From an uncultured Hymenobacter sp. (GTDB taxonomy: Bacteria > Bacteroidota > Bacteroidia > Cytophagales > Hymenobacteraceae), in contig CAJYPK010000033.1 in assembly GCA_913776615.1 (NCBI GenBank), positions 62,001 to 126,000 on the forward strand: DNA of 64,000 bases. Reading direction: 5' to 3'. How positions within the stretch are numbered: position 1 is the first letter of the stretch; each line of letters opens with the position of its first letter. The notes under the pieces were generated by a model, which was not told the origin of the DNA, did no database searches, and saw only the letters and a list, made by a program, of their open reading frames with translations. Of this stretch, positions 25,353 through 34,376 are shown piece by piece. Both the position numbers and the translations under genes were made by a program.

Positions 25353-26300
25353 ATGGCCGAAGAAAAAAAGCGTGTGCTTATCACCGGTGGGGCGGGCTTC
25401 CTTGGCTCTCACCTCTGCGATCGCTTCCTTGCGGAGGGGTATCATGTGATTGCTATGGACAACCTCGTAACGGGCAACCTTGCCAATATCGAGCATCTGT
25501 TCAAGCGGGAAGATTTTGAATTTCACCATCACGATGTGAGCAAATTTGTTTTCGTGCCTGGTAAGCTCGACTACATTCTGCACTTCGCTTCTCCCGCATC
25601 GCCGATTGACTACCTTAAAATCCCGATTCAAACCCTGAAAGTGGGTTCACTGGGAACGCACAATTTGCTGGGCCTGGCTCGCGTGAAGGGTGCTCGTATG
25701 CTCATCGCCAGTACTTCGGAGGTGTACGGTGACCCCGAGGTTCACCCTCAGGTGGAAGAATATTGGGGCAACGTAAATCCCGTGGGCCCGCGCGGCTGCT
25801 ACGATGAGGCCAAGCGCTTTCAGGAAGCCATTACGATGGCCTACCATAATCATCACGGCCTAGAAACGCGGATTATCCGTATTTTCAATACCTACGGCCC
25901 GCGTATGCGCTTGGATGATGGTCGCGTACTGCCGGCCTTCCTCTCGCAGGCCCTGCGCGGCGAAAACCTGACGGTGTTCGGCGACGGCTCGCAAACGCGT
26001 TCATTCTGCTACGTAGATGATCTCGTGGATGGTATCTACCGCTTGCTGCTGAGCGACTATCACCTGCCGGTGAACATCGGCAATCCTGCCGAGATTACCA
26101 TTAAGGAATTTGGCGAGGAAATCGCCAAATTAACGGGCGTCGAATTCAAGCCAACTTATCAGGCGCTGCCCGAAAATGACCCCATGAAACGTCGGCCTGA
26201 CATTACCAAAGCCAAGGAGATTCTGGGCTGGGAGCCTAAGGTAGACCGGGCGGAGGGTCTGCGCCGTACGCTGGAATACTTCAAGGAACACGTGAAATAA
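25353..26300 (+). CDS. UDP-glucuronate decarboxylase (UDP-xylose synthase type SDR)
   Basis: A 315-residue extended SDR. The NAD-binding motif is [10 protein letters not shown] (11-20). The active site has Thr/Ser in ASTSEVYG, with catalytic Tyr150 and Lys154 in GCYDEAKR. The segments [19 protein letters not shown] and the RTFCYVDD-like [12 protein letters not shown] are diagnostic of UDP-xylose synthases. It oxidises, decarboxylates and re-reduces UDP-glucuronate to UDP-xylose. The position just after ugd supports this substrate. Other nucleotide-sugar 4,6-dehydratases of the family are less likely given the ASPASP motif. Confidence 0.93.
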   Translation: MAEEKKRVLITGGAGFLGSHLCDRFLAEGYHVIAMDNLVTGNLANIEHLFKREDFEFHHHDVSKFVFVPGKLDYILHFASPASPIDYLKIPIQTLKVGSLGTHNLLGLARVKGARMLIASTSEVYGDPEVHPQVEEYWGNVNPVGPRGCYDEAKRFQEAITMAYHNHHGLETRIIRIFNTYGPRMRLDDGRVLPAFLSQALRGENLTVFGDGSQTRSFCYVDDLVDGIYRLLLSDYHLPVNIGNPAEITIKEFGEEIAKLTGVEFKPTYQALPENDPMKRRPDITKAKEILGWEPKVDRAEGLRRTLEYFKEHVK

Positions 26301-26315
26301 TACAGCAGCTACGTA

Positions 26316-26386
26316 CCTGCAAGCAACGCAAAACGGCTGAGCTAAGGAGTATTCGCTTAGCTCAGCCGTTTTGCGTTGCTTGCAGG
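26316..26386. repeat. 31-bp perfect hairpin within the glycan operon
   Basis: The left arm 26316-26346 and right arm 26356-26386 are exact reverse complements, with a 9-nt loop. It lies 15 bp after the decarboxylase stop and 15 bp before the aminotransferase ATG. There is no T-tract after it, so it could act as an mRNA-stabilising or processing structure, or a partial terminator within the operon. Confidence 0.95.
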
Positions 26387-26401
26387 CCGTTTCGAGGTGT
26401 T

Positions 26402-27520
26402 ATGAGCCAGTCCATTATTCCTTTTTTTTCGCTGCATACCGTGCACGAGGCGGTTCGGGAGGAAGTGCAAGCAATCATCACTCGTGTCTACGATGCTGAT
26501 TGGTTTGTCCTCGGTACCGAGGTGGCGCAATTTGAGCGCGCCTACAGCGTGTTTAATGAAGTACAACATGCGGTAGGTGTCGGGAATGGACTGGATGCGT
26601 TGACGCTCGCTTTACGGGCGTTGGGTATTGGCCCCGGTGATGAAGTGCTGGTTCCTTCCAACACCTACGTCGCCACCTGGCTGGCAGTGTCGCACGTAGG
26701 AGCTGTACCCGTTCCGGTAGAGCCCGAATACACGACCAGTAACTTGGATCCTAGCCGTTTGGTCGCGGCTATTACCTCCCGCACCCGGGCAATAATGCCC
26801 GTGCACTTGTACGGTCAGCCGTGTCGAATGCCGGAGATTATGGCCTTGGCCGACAGCTATGGCCTGTTGGTGATTGAGGATAATGCCCAAGGGCACGGAG
26901 CTAGGATGGCGGGGCAGCTTACGGGTAGCTTTGGGCAGGCCAGCGGTACTAGTTTTTATCCTACTAAAAACCTAGGCGCGCTGGGCGATGCAGGGGCCGT
27001 CACCACCCCTAACGAGGCGGTAGCCTACCGGGTGCGTCAGTTGCGCAATTATGGCTCATTGCAAAAAAACCAGCACGATCTACTGGGCTATAATTCCCGG
27101 CTTGATGAGCTGCAAGCGGCTGTCTTATCGGTCAAGCTACAGTATCTCCCCAGGTGGACGGCGCAGCGTCGTGAACTGGCCACTTGGTATAACCAGTACT
27201 TAGCTGACATCCCGGGCTTGCGCTTGCCAACGGTGATTCAAAGCGCCGAGCCAGTCTGGCATTTATACGTAGTGCACACGAGCCAGCGTGAGGAATTACA
27301 GCACTACTTGATGGCCCACGGCATCAATACCCAGATTCATTACCCGGTGCCACCGCACCGGCAGCCGGCGTATGCCCAACTGAACCTGCGTAGTAAACTT
27401 CCGATTGCGGAGGAGCTAGCGGCAACGTGTTTAAGTCTACCGTTATGGCCTGGTATGACGGAGCAGATGGTAATGCGGATAGCCGATACCATCCGGCAGT
27501 TTTGCGAGGGGACTCATTAA
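26402..27520 (+). CDS. DegT/DnrJ/EryC1/StrS family nucleotide-sugar aminotransferase
   Basis: A 372-residue PLP enzyme that transfers an amino group to a keto-sugar bound to a nucleotide. Family landmarks are GNGLDALTLALRALGIGPGDEV, PVHLYGQP, VIEDNAQGHGA (Asp160 contacts the PLP ring nitrogen) and the Schiff-base lysine K189 in FYPTKNLGALGDAG. The GYNSRLDELQAAVL and HYPVPPHRQPAY segments match the FdtB/QdtB-type subgroup, which makes 3-amino-3,6-dideoxyhexoses. A matching keto-isomerase (FdtA/QdtA) was not seen, so the true substrate is uncertain. Confidence 0.9.
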   Translation: MSQSIIPFFSLHTVHEAVREEVQAIITRVYDADWFVLGTEVAQFERAYSVFNEVQHAVGVGNGLDALTLALRALGIGPGDEVLVPSNTYVATWLAVSHVGAVPVPVEPEYTTSNLDPSRLVAAITSRTRAIMPVHLYGQPCRMPEIMALADSYGLLVIEDNAQGHGARMAGQLTGSFGQASGTSFYPTKNLGALGDAGAVTTPNEAVAYRVRQLRNYGSLQKNQHDLLGYNSRLDELQAAVLSVKLQYLPRWTAQRRELATWYNQYLADIPGLRLPTVIQSAEPVWHLYVVHTSQREELQHYLMAHGINTQIHYPVPPHRQPAYAQLNLRSKLPIAEELAATCLSLPLWPGMTEQMVMRIADTIRQFCEGTH

Positions 27521-27649
27521 GCCAAGCGCTAAGCCGGTACAATGCTGGGCGGGCGCTCGGCAGCGTATGTAAAGTCAACAATATACACAGTGGGTTGCAG
27601 CCCAGTGGTGATATTTTAAACGTCATCCTAGCGGGGCCGGGATTTTAGT

Positions 27650-27657
27650 TACCTTTG
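27650..27657 (+). promoter_or_regulatory. -7 element (TACCTTTG) upstream of rfbF
   Basis: An exact TAnnTTTG match 48 bp before the rfbF GTG start, in a 184-bp spacer. It suggests an internal promoter for the CDP-sugar genes. Confidence 0.5.
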
Positions 27658-27704
27658 CGCTTACTAACACTGCTTTTGGTAAAACACTCACTTAAGAAAC
27701 CCTC

Positions 27705-28478
27705 GTGAAAGTCGTCATTCTTGCGGGTGGGCTTGGTACCCGCCTCTCAGAAGAAACTGTGCTCAAACCTAAACCGATGGTCGAAATTGGTGATATGCCT
27801 ATTCTGTGGCATATCATGAAGATCTACTCAGCGCACGGTTTTAATGATTTTGTGGTGTGCCTAGGTTACAAAGGCTACGTTATCAAAGAGTATTTTGCCA
27901 ATTACTTCCTGCACAAATCAGATGTAACGGTTAGCTTGAAGGAGAATAAGCTAACTGTTCACGACTCTTACGCTGAGCCTTGGAATATTACGCTGGTTGA
28001 CACGGGGCTCGAAACGATGACCGGTGGCCGGATTAAGCGGGTCGCGCATCACCTCAACAATGAGCCTTTCCTGCTGACTTACGGTGATGGCGTGTCCGAC
28101 GTCAATATTACCGAGGAAGTAGCGTTCCACAAAGCGCACGGTCGCCTCTGCACCGTGACGGCAGTTCAGCCCAGCGGGCGCTTCGGAGCCCTGGACCTTG
28201 GCCCCGATGATGCGATTAATTCCTTCACCGAAAAGCCCCGCGGCGACGGTGCCTGGATCAATGGCGGGTTCTTCGTGTGCGAGCCCGGTGTGCTGGATTA
28301 CATAACGGAAGGTGACTCCACTACCTGGGAGCGGGGCCCGATGGAGGGCATCGCCCGCGATGGCCAGATGACGGCCTTTAAGCATCACGGCTTCTGGAAG
28401 CCAATGGATACACTGCGCGATAAAACAGAATTGGACGGCGAGTGGAAAAATGGCTCGGCTAAGTGGAAAACCTGGTAA
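27705..28478 (+). CDS. rfbF: Glucose-1-phosphate cytidylyltransferase
   Basis: A 257-residue nucleotidyltransferase making CDP-glucose from CTP and glucose-1-phosphate. It starts with GTG and shows the nucleotide-binding signature [20 protein letters not shown] (RfbF-specific SEET), [15 protein letters not shown], the Asp of YGDGVSDV that binds the metal, and the C-terminal [14 protein letters not shown] typical of this enzyme. rfbG begins 11 bp later, so the first two CDP-6-deoxyhexose steps are encoded together. Confidence 0.96.
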   Translation: MKVVILAGGLGTRLSEETVLKPKPMVEIGDMPILWHIMKIYSAHGFNDFVVCLGYKGYVIKEYFANYFLHKSDVTVSLKENKLTVHDSYAEPWNITLVDTGLETMTGGRIKRVAHHLNNEPFLLTYGDGVSDVNITEEVAFHKAHGRLCTVTAVQPSGRFGALDLGPDDAINSFTEKPRGDGAWINGGFFVCEPGVLDYITEGDSTTWERGPMEGIARDGQMTAFKHHGFWKPMDTLRDKTELDGEWKNGSAKWKTW

Positions 28479-28488
28479 TTGAAATACA

Positions 28489-29586
28489 ATGTTTGAAAAT
28501 ATTTATTCCGGTAAGAAAGTAATTGTTACTGGTCATACTGGCTTTAAAGGTGCGTGGCTGAGCATTTGGTTGAAAATGCTGGGCGCGGATGTGTACGGTA
28601 TTTCCAACCAGGTTTACGATGCTCCTTCGCTCTATGAAGAGGCGCGGGTAGGAGAGGGCCTCACTTCTTACATGGCCGACATCCGGGATCTGCCGAAGAT
28701 GCAGGAAATCTTCAGCTCGGTGCAGCCAGATTTTGTTTTTCACCTTGCGGCCCAAGCCATTGTGAAGGCCTCCTACGTGGATCCGGTAGATTGCATGACT
28801 ACCAACATCATTGGTACCACCAACATCCTGGAAGCCTTGCGGGGCCTCACTACGCCCTGCGTAGCCGTGATGATAACCAGCGATAAGTGCTACGACAACG
28901 TAGAGTGGATTTGGGGTTATCGCGAAACAGACGCGCTGGGTGGTAAAGATCCGTATTCAGCCTCAAAAGGCGGCGCGGAGCTGATGATTAAAACGTATTA
29001 CCACTCCTATTTCAAGGGTAAGGGCAATATCAAGATCTCGTCGGTACGCGCTGGTAACGTTATCGGCGGCGGCGACTGGGCAGCCAATCGTATTGTGCCC
29101 GACTGCTTCCGTGCTTGGTCGGCGCAGGAAAAAGTAGTCATCCGCAGCCCCTTGGCTACCCGACCCTGGCAGCACGTATTAGAGCCCCTAAGCGGCTACC
29201 TTATGACTGGGCTCGCCTTGGCTACGCAAGAGAATATCGATGGCGAAGCTTTCAACTTTGGGCCGCCTACTGATCGTAATTTTACCGTTATCGATCTGCT
29301 GCGCAAACTGGCAGAGCGCTGGGCTCCGGAAGAAAAGGATATTGTAGAAATTCAGCAATCGGATTTTTATGAGGCCGGCTTGCTGAAGCTCAACATCGAT
29401 AAAGCTCTTTACTACCTCAACTGGCGGCCCACGTTGAATTTCCAACAAACATCGGACGTAACCTGCGATTGGTATAAGAACTATTATCAGGGTCAGCAAA
29501 CGGACGTACGTCAGTTCACGGAGGCTCAGATCAAAGACTACGTGCGCGTTGCGCAGGAGAACGAGATTCTATGGGCACTGAAATAA
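28489..29586 (+). CDS. rfbG: CDP-glucose 4,6-dehydratase
   Basis: A 365-residue extended SDR that converts CDP-glucose to CDP-4-dehydro-6-deoxyglucose. NAD-binding TGHTGFKG is at residues 14-21. The active site has TSDKCYDN with the catalytic Asp/Lys pair (132-133), and Tyr156 and Lys160 in DPYSASKGGAE. The RPWQHVLEPLSGY segment is diagnostic of this enzyme. Its end overlaps the following epimerase-like gene by 16 bp, indicating tight translational coupling. Confidence 0.96.
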   Translation: MFENIYSGKKVIVTGHTGFKGAWLSIWLKMLGADVYGISNQVYDAPSLYEEARVGEGLTSYMADIRDLPKMQEIFSSVQPDFVFHLAAQAIVKASYVDPVDCMTTNIIGTTNILEALRGLTTPCVAVMITSDKCYDNVEWIWGYRETDALGGKDPYSASKGGAELMIKTYYHSYFKGKGNIKISSVRAGNVIGGGDWAANRIVPDCFRAWSAQEKVVIRSPLATRPWQHVLEPLSGYLMTGLALATQENIDGEAFNFGPPTDRNFTVIDLLRKLAERWAPEEKDIVEIQQSDFYEAGLLKLNIDKALYYLNWRPTLNFQQTSDVTCDWYKNYYQGQQTDVRQFTEAQIKDYVRVAQENEILWALK

Positions 29587-30026
29587 TCAGCGGCGTCCTG
29601 TTTTATCCGCTGCCTACCATCGTAACTACCGGGGGGACGGTAATGCATGCCGTAAAGGGTTTGGATGCTAATCTGCCTACGTTTGGTGAATGTTATTTTT
29701 CCACGGCCGATGGTGATAAGCCAAAGGCGTGGAAAAAACATTCCCGCATGATTTGCAACTTACTCGTGCCGGTCGGAACGGTAAAGTTCGTGTTTTACGA
29801 CGACCGGCCCGACAGCAAGACCTACCAACAGATTAAAGAAATCACCATTGCTCCTTCAACTTACGGGCGCTTGGTGATTCATCCTGGTATTTGGTTTGGA
29901 TTCAGCGGCTTGGGAGAGGGTACGACCAGCGTTATTCTTAACGTTGCCAGTATTGGGCACGATCCGGGCGAGAGTATGCGGCTAGAGCCGGGCGACGAAG
30001 CCATTCCCTACCAGTGGACCTTTTAA
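29571..30026 (+). CDS. RmlC-like sugar 3,5-epimerase family cupin
   Basis: A 151-residue cupin related to dTDP-4-dehydrorhamnose 3,5-epimerase. Recognisable are the region KKHSRMICNLLVPVGTVKFV with FYDDRPDS, the IAPSTYGRLVIHPGIWFGFSG strand pair (the usual IP.G..HGF region) and the end EPGDEAIPYQW. It is shorter than typical RmlC (about 180) and lacks the RGLHYQ motif. Given rfbF and rfbG directly upstream, its substrate is probably CDP-4-dehydro-6-deoxyglucose, and it may epimerise C3, C5 or both. Overlaps rfbG by 16 bp. Confidence 0.82.
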   Translation: MGTEIISGVLFYPLPTIVTTGGTVMHAVKGLDANLPTFGECYFSTADGDKPKAWKKHSRMICNLLVPVGTVKFVFYDDRPDSKTYQQIKEITIAPSTYGRLVIHPGIWFGFSGLGEGTTSVILNVASIGHDPGESMRLEPGDEAIPYQWTF

Positions 30027-30038
30027 GCTTTGACGCGT

Positions 30039-30893
30039 ATGAAGATAGCTGTTACCGGTGCCTCGGGTATTTTGGGTACTGATATTGTAAAAGCGTTAAA
30101 AAATCAGGGTTGGGAAGTCTTGGAGTTTAACTCCAAGAATATCGTCTTGGAAGACCTTGCTGATGTACGACAGCGGCTCAGCCCATTCCGGCCCGATATA
30201 GTCATTCATTCCGCAGCTATGACCAATGTGGACTTGTGCGAGGATGACCGTGACGCAGCTGTAAAGACCAACGTCATTGGCACGCACAATATGGCGTTGG
30301 TAGCTGCCGAAGTGGGCGCCAGAATGGTATACATCAGCAGCTGCGGAGTTTACGGCAATGGCAAAACGGAGCCGTATAATGAACTCGACGCTACCCATCC
30401 GCTTAATTTCCACCATTTCACCAAGCTAGCGGGTGAGCAGCGTGTAATTGACCACCATCACCGTTACCTGATTTTACGCACAGGTTGGCTTTTTGGAGGA
30501 GATGTTACGCAGCGTAAAAACTTTGTTGAGGCTCGCCGCAGAGAAGCAACAACAGCCTCCGTGTTGAAAAGTGCTGGCGATAAATTTGGTTCGCCCACTT
30601 ACACCGTGGATTTAGCCCGGCAACTAGTGTTCCTACTCCAGCAGGAGGTGTACGGATTATTTAATGCGGTGAATTCGGGCGGTGCCAGTCGCTACGACTA
30701 TGTAGCCGAGATACTGAACTTATTACAGCTAAAAACCCCGCTGGAAAAAGTGGACTCTAACGCTTTTCCCCGGCGTGCTAATATGCCTGATAATGAAGTA
30801 CTTGACAATATGTATCTGCGGCTGCGAGGTTTCGACCAAATGCGTGATTGGCGGGCAGCATTAGCCGACTATATAACTACCAATTACGCCTGA
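30039..30893 (+). CDS. RmlD-like CDP-sugar reductase with His at the catalytic Tyr position
   Basis: A 284-residue SDR with NAD(P)-binding TGASGILGTDI (6-16), HSAAMTNVDLCEDD and SSCGVYGNGK, followed by FTKLAGEQ. This matches RmlD-type 4-keto-sugar reductases. It would reduce the 4-keto group of the CDP-6-deoxy sugar made by the three genes upstream. In the active-site segment the usual Tyr-x-x-x-Lys reads His125-H-F-T-Lys129 (bases 30411-30425), so the catalytic Tyr is replaced by His. It may use another proton donor, be a non-catalytic partner, or be impaired. An in-frame TTG nine bases upstream is a weaker start than the ATG at 30039. Confidence 0.8.
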   Translation: MKIAVTGASGILGTDIVKALKNQGWEVLEFNSKNIVLEDLADVRQRLSPFRPDIVIHSAAMTNVDLCEDDRDAAVKTNVIGTHNMALVAAEVGARMVYISSCGVYGNGKTEPYNELDATHPLNFHHFTKLAGEQRVIDHHHRYLILRTGWLFGGDVTQRKNFVEARRREATTASVLKSAGDKFGSPTYTVDLARQLVFLLQQEVYGLFNAVNSGGASRYDYVAEILNLLQLKTPLEKVDSNAFPRRANMPDNEVLDNMYLRLRGFDQMRDWRAALADYITTNYA

Positions 30894-31010
30894 AATACGC
30901 GGCCCGTAGGTTTCAGATGACTCTCAAAAGAGTACTGACATAAAATTGCTTCCACTGTACAGCCGGCCTCGCTGGTTCTAATAGTTGATACCTACCGCAA
31001 ATCACCAAGT

Positions 31011-31988
31011 ATGGAAAATCTTATTTTAAGTATCGTTAATAAAGATTACTCTGATCTTGATCGTTTCTTTCTATCACTAGCCTCGGCTGATTACCGAGGC
31101 CATGTTTGCATCTTCGCTGGCCCTAATAGTGACCCTGCACTTATGGCCAAACTGGCAGCGGAGGGTGTAGAAATAATTCGATTTGAAACGACTTTTCCTT
31201 ACGTTCCAGATCCGCATCCAGCTAATTTTAAGACGCTACCCCCTAATACTATACTGTTTAATTATCGTTATTTTTTATTTTATGATTATTTGCTAAAAAA
31301 TCCCGGTCGCTTTGCGAATGTATTGCTGACCGACATTCGGGACGTAGCCTTCCAGCGCGACCCCTTCGAAATTATCACTGCCGATGCGCTGTACGTCGCG
31401 CTGGAGAATAGTACTATCGATGGCTGCGGCTTTACGAAAAGCTGGATAGCAGCTGGCTATGAGCCAAGCGTAGTAGAGGAGGTAAAGGCAATGACGTTGT
31501 CATGCTCAGGTACTACGCTAGGCCCGGCGCCGCGTGTGTTACAATACCTCAAAAAAATGGTAGCAGAAATACCCAAGGTGCGCGACGCTCATAATTGCTA
31601 CTGTCAGGGTATTCATAACGTGCTGTTGCACACCGGGCAGCTGGAGCCGACCGTGCGCCTGGACAATGAGGGGGGCTTAATTATGACCGTGGGTGGCCAT
31701 TTAAGCCACGAGCAACTGCATAGTCTGCGTTACGACAAACAAGGCTACTTGCTGGGTAAGGGTTCTGAGCGGGCGTATATCGTGCACCAATTCGACCGGC
31801 ACCTATCCATCATGCTACAACTCGACAAGTTTATTTTTAAGAGTGCACTGCCACCTATGCTCAGCAAGCGCCATTTTGGATTAGGAGTACTGCGGTTTGT
31901 GGTAGAGGACTTTTACCGTAAAAGCCCAGTAGCCGTTCGCTTCTGGCGCATGCTAAAGCAAGCTACTGGTAGTAAAGCGGCTGCATAA
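31011..31988 (+). CDS. Putative glycosyltransferase (DxRD type) of unknown family
   Basis: A 325-residue soluble protein with a GT-A-like layout: an N-terminal beta-strand/helix stretch (NLILSIVNKDYSDLDRFFLS), a nucleotide-binding-like middle, and LLTDIRDVAFQRDPFE, an acidic D-x-R-D motif as in metal-dependent sugar transferases. Later segments include IDGCGFTKSWI and ALYVALENSTIDG. It is not an ordinary GT2 and I cannot place it in a CAZy family. Its position between the CDP-sugar genes and a UGM-like flavoprotein supports a glycan role. Base composition is visibly more AT-rich than in the flanking genes. Confidence 0.6.
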   Translation: MENLILSIVNKDYSDLDRFFLSLASADYRGHVCIFAGPNSDPALMAKLAAEGVEIIRFETTFPYVPDPHPANFKTLPPNTILFNYRYFLFYDYLLKNPGRFANVLLTDIRDVAFQRDPFEIITADALYVALENSTIDGCGFTKSWIAAGYEPSVVEEVKAMTLSCSGTTLGPAPRVLQYLKKMVAEIPKVRDAHNCYCQGIHNVLLHTGQLEPTVRLDNEGGLIMTVGGHLSHEQLHSLRYDKQGYLLGKGSERAYIVHQFDRHLSIMLQLDKFIFKSALPPMLSKRHFGLGVLRFVVEDFYRKSPVAVRFWRMLKQATGSKAAA

Positions 31989-32045
31989 ACAAGCCTGCTG
32001 GTAAGGATTTAGAATCGCTTAAGACATTAGCACAACTACCATCTT

Positions 32046-33416
32046 ATGTACGTTATTTTAGGTGCCGGCTTGTCTGGTTTGAGTTGTTCATATCATTTGA
32101 AGCACGAGAATTGCCAGTTGTTTGAACAGCATTCCTACGCCGGTGGGCATATCTACAGTGAGCAGCATAGAGGATTTACCTGGGACGAGGGACCGCACGT
32201 ATCTTTTACTAAAAGCGACTACGTTCGGGCATTATTTGATGAGGGTATTGAGGTACTGAAGTACCCGGTTTATCCCGTCAATTACTATCAGGGTACTTGG
32301 ATTGACCATCCCGCTCAGACTAATCTATACGTGTTGCCCGAGCCACTTAAGCAGGCTTGCGTCAGTGATTTTTTGCTAGTGCGAAACAACGGTGGGGATA
32401 GTGATTTCGCACCGAAGAATTATCAGGAGTGGCTAGAGTTTGCTTTCGGAGAAACTTTTGCCAACACTTTTCCCCGGGCCTACACCAAAAAATACTGGAC
32501 TACGGAGCCCGCAAACTTAACTACCGATTGGGTTGGTTCCCGAGTCTACTTTCCTGAGGTAGAAGACGTAGTGCAGGGTGCGCAAGGCCCTTTGACCAAA
32601 GCTACGCACTATATCTCCTCAGTATATTACCCTGCCAAAGGTGGGTACTTCTCGTTCGCAACCAAACTGGCCGCTGGCGCCAACGTGCAATATGGGAAGA
32701 AATTATCTCACATATCATTTGCTGAACGGGAAGTGCGTTTTGCTGATGGTACGAAAGTGCAGTACGAAAAATTAATTAATACTATCCCGCTGCCAGTTTT
32801 AATTAAGAATAGTGATGCGCCGGAAGATATAAAGCAGGCTGCGGAACGGCTGAGCTGTTCGTCCGTGCTAATTCTCAATATTGCAGCAAATCATCCTACG
32901 CAACGGGCTAACCAATGGCTGTATGTATACGATGAAGACAAGCATAGTACTCGAATTAATTTTACGGAATTGCTGTCGCCTAACAATGGGCCGGCTGGTA
33001 AAACCGGCATTCAGGTAGAGGTTTATTTTTCGAAATACAAGCCTTTGATTGAGAACTTCGATGATATAGCAAGTAAGGTCATTGATGAACTCGTAGAAAT
33101 GCAGTTGTTGCAAAGCAAAGATTCCGTTGAATCCATTGAGAAGAAATGGCTCGACTGGGCTAACGTTATCTTCGATAATCAGCGTCAAGGAGCGTTGGAT
33201 AAGGTATTAAACTGGCTATCTACGCAAGGATTGGATCGAGAATCTGACGATTTAGCTTCTACAACCGATTGGGTAAAGAAATTTGAAACCAATCCTACGC
33301 CGAGTAACGCAACAGTTTTCTTGGCAGGTCGTTTTGCACAGTGGAACTATTATTGGACTGATGACTGCGTGCTGCGGGGTAAATACATCGGTGCAGTATG
33401 GGCTGGTAGAGATTAA
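32046..33416 (+). CDS. FAD-dependent oxidoreductase related to UDP-galactopyranose mutase
   Basis: A 456-residue flavoprotein. The N-terminal dinucleotide-binding motif is ILGAGLSGLSCSYHL (residues 4-18) with the Glu that binds the adenosine ribose in FEQHSYAGGHIYSE, then a central FAD/substrate region (WDEGPHVSF, YPAKGGYFSFATKLA) and a C-terminal FAD-binding region (FLAGRFAQWNYYWTDDCVL). The GGH and EGPH motifs resemble UGM and protoporphyrinogen-oxidase-like proteins in glycan loci. It probably modifies a sugar nucleotide, for example by ring contraction, but this is not shown. Lower GC than the flanks. Confidence 0.75.
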   Translation: MYVILGAGLSGLSCSYHLKHENCQLFEQHSYAGGHIYSEQHRGFTWDEGPHVSFTKSDYVRALFDEGIEVLKYPVYPVNYYQGTWIDHPAQTNLYVLPEPLKQACVSDFLLVRNNGGDSDFAPKNYQEWLEFAFGETFANTFPRAYTKKYWTTEPANLTTDWVGSRVYFPEVEDVVQGAQGPLTKATHYISSVYYPAKGGYFSFATKLAAGANVQYGKKLSHISFAEREVRFADGTKVQYEKLINTIPLPVLIKNSDAPEDIKQAAERLSCSSVLILNIAANHPTQRANQWLYVYDEDKHSTRINFTELLSPNNGPAGKTGIQVEVYFSKYKPLIENFDDIASKVIDELVEMQLLQSKDSVESIEKKWLDWANVIFDNQRQGALDKVLNWLSTQGLDRESDDLASTTDWVKKFETNPTPSNATVFLAGRFAQWNYYWTDDCVLRGKYIGAVWAGRD

Positions 33417-33446
33417 CCTTCGCCCATTCATTTCTTTTAGCTTGTT

Positions 33447-34376
33447 ATGAGTGTCCAAAAATTAGTATCCATCAGCGTGCCCACCTATAACAGGGCTGAA
33501 GATCTTGACCGTTGCCTTGGTAGTATATTATCGCAAGTAGCCGGATTAGAAGATTTCGTAGAGGTATATGTCTCGAATAATGCTTCGACTGATAATACGC
33601 GCGAGATTATTAAAAAATACCTAGACCAAGGCTACCCCCTAATTGCCTTGGAAAATCCAACTAATCTAGGTCACGATGGCAATCTGGAGAGCTTGTACGA
33701 GAAAGCTAACACGCCTTATTTCTGGCTATTTGGTGACGATGATTGCCTGATGCCGGGGATGCTTAAGCCTATCGTGGACGTATTGCGTAGCGGATCTTAT
33801 GGTATCGTGTACCTACCTAGTCGTTGGTTTCGGGGAGAGTTTAAGCTGTTGGACAGTGAGCGGGAGCAGTATAAGCAGTTCTCCTACAAGGTAGTGCCAG
33901 ATACTATTGAGTATCTGAAACTCACGCATTATTGGATTACTTTCCTAACTGGAAATATTATTAATAAAGGATTAGTAAAAGATAAAGTGAAAGTAGATCG
34001 CTTTCACGGATCCATGATGACTTACCTGGGTTGGTTTATTCCGGCACTTTTTGTAGGTAGTAAAGCCGTTGTTGAACAGAACTGTATTATATGTAAGAGT
34101 ACGGAACGTGGCGGCTATAAAGTATTTGAAACCTTCGGGCGTAAGTTTAGTAGTATTCTGGCTGAATACGTGCCTGAGCATGGTACGGCCTTTAAGCGCG
34201 TGATCGAGGATAACATGGCAAAGAGCTTCTTTCCACAGTTTACGAAAGGAGATCCGGCATTTAAGATGGAGAATTACTTTCAGGTGCTGCTACCTATCTA
34301 TTGGCGTTATCCATCATTCTGGAAAATGATGGCTCGCACCCGCATTGATGCTGCTAAAAGCTTGTTGAAAGGATGA
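33447..34376 (+). CDS. GT2 family glycosyltransferase
   Basis: A 309-residue GT-A transferase. The N-terminal pattern SISVPTYNRAEDLDRCL, VSNNASTDNT and WLFGDDDCLMPG (metal-binding D-D-D) are classic for family 2. The second half, after about residue 120, is helical and presumably binds the acceptor. It overlaps the following acyltransferase gene by 4 bp (ATGA). It adds one sugar to the lipid-linked glycan; donor and acceptor unknown. Confidence 0.92.
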   Translation: MSVQKLVSISVPTYNRAEDLDRCLGSILSQVAGLEDFVEVYVSNNASTDNTREIIKKYLDQGYPLIALENPTNLGHDGNLESLYEKANTPYFWLFGDDDCLMPGMLKPIVDVLRSGSYGIVYLPSRWFRGEFKLLDSEREQYKQFSYKVVPDTIEYLKLTHYWITFLTGNIINKGLVKDKVKVDRFHGSMMTYLGWFIPALFVGSKAVVEQNCIICKSTERGGYKVFETFGRKFSSILAEYVPEHGTAFKRVIEDNMAKSFFPQFTKGDPAFKMENYFQVLLPIYWRYPSFWKMMARTRIDAAKSLLKG

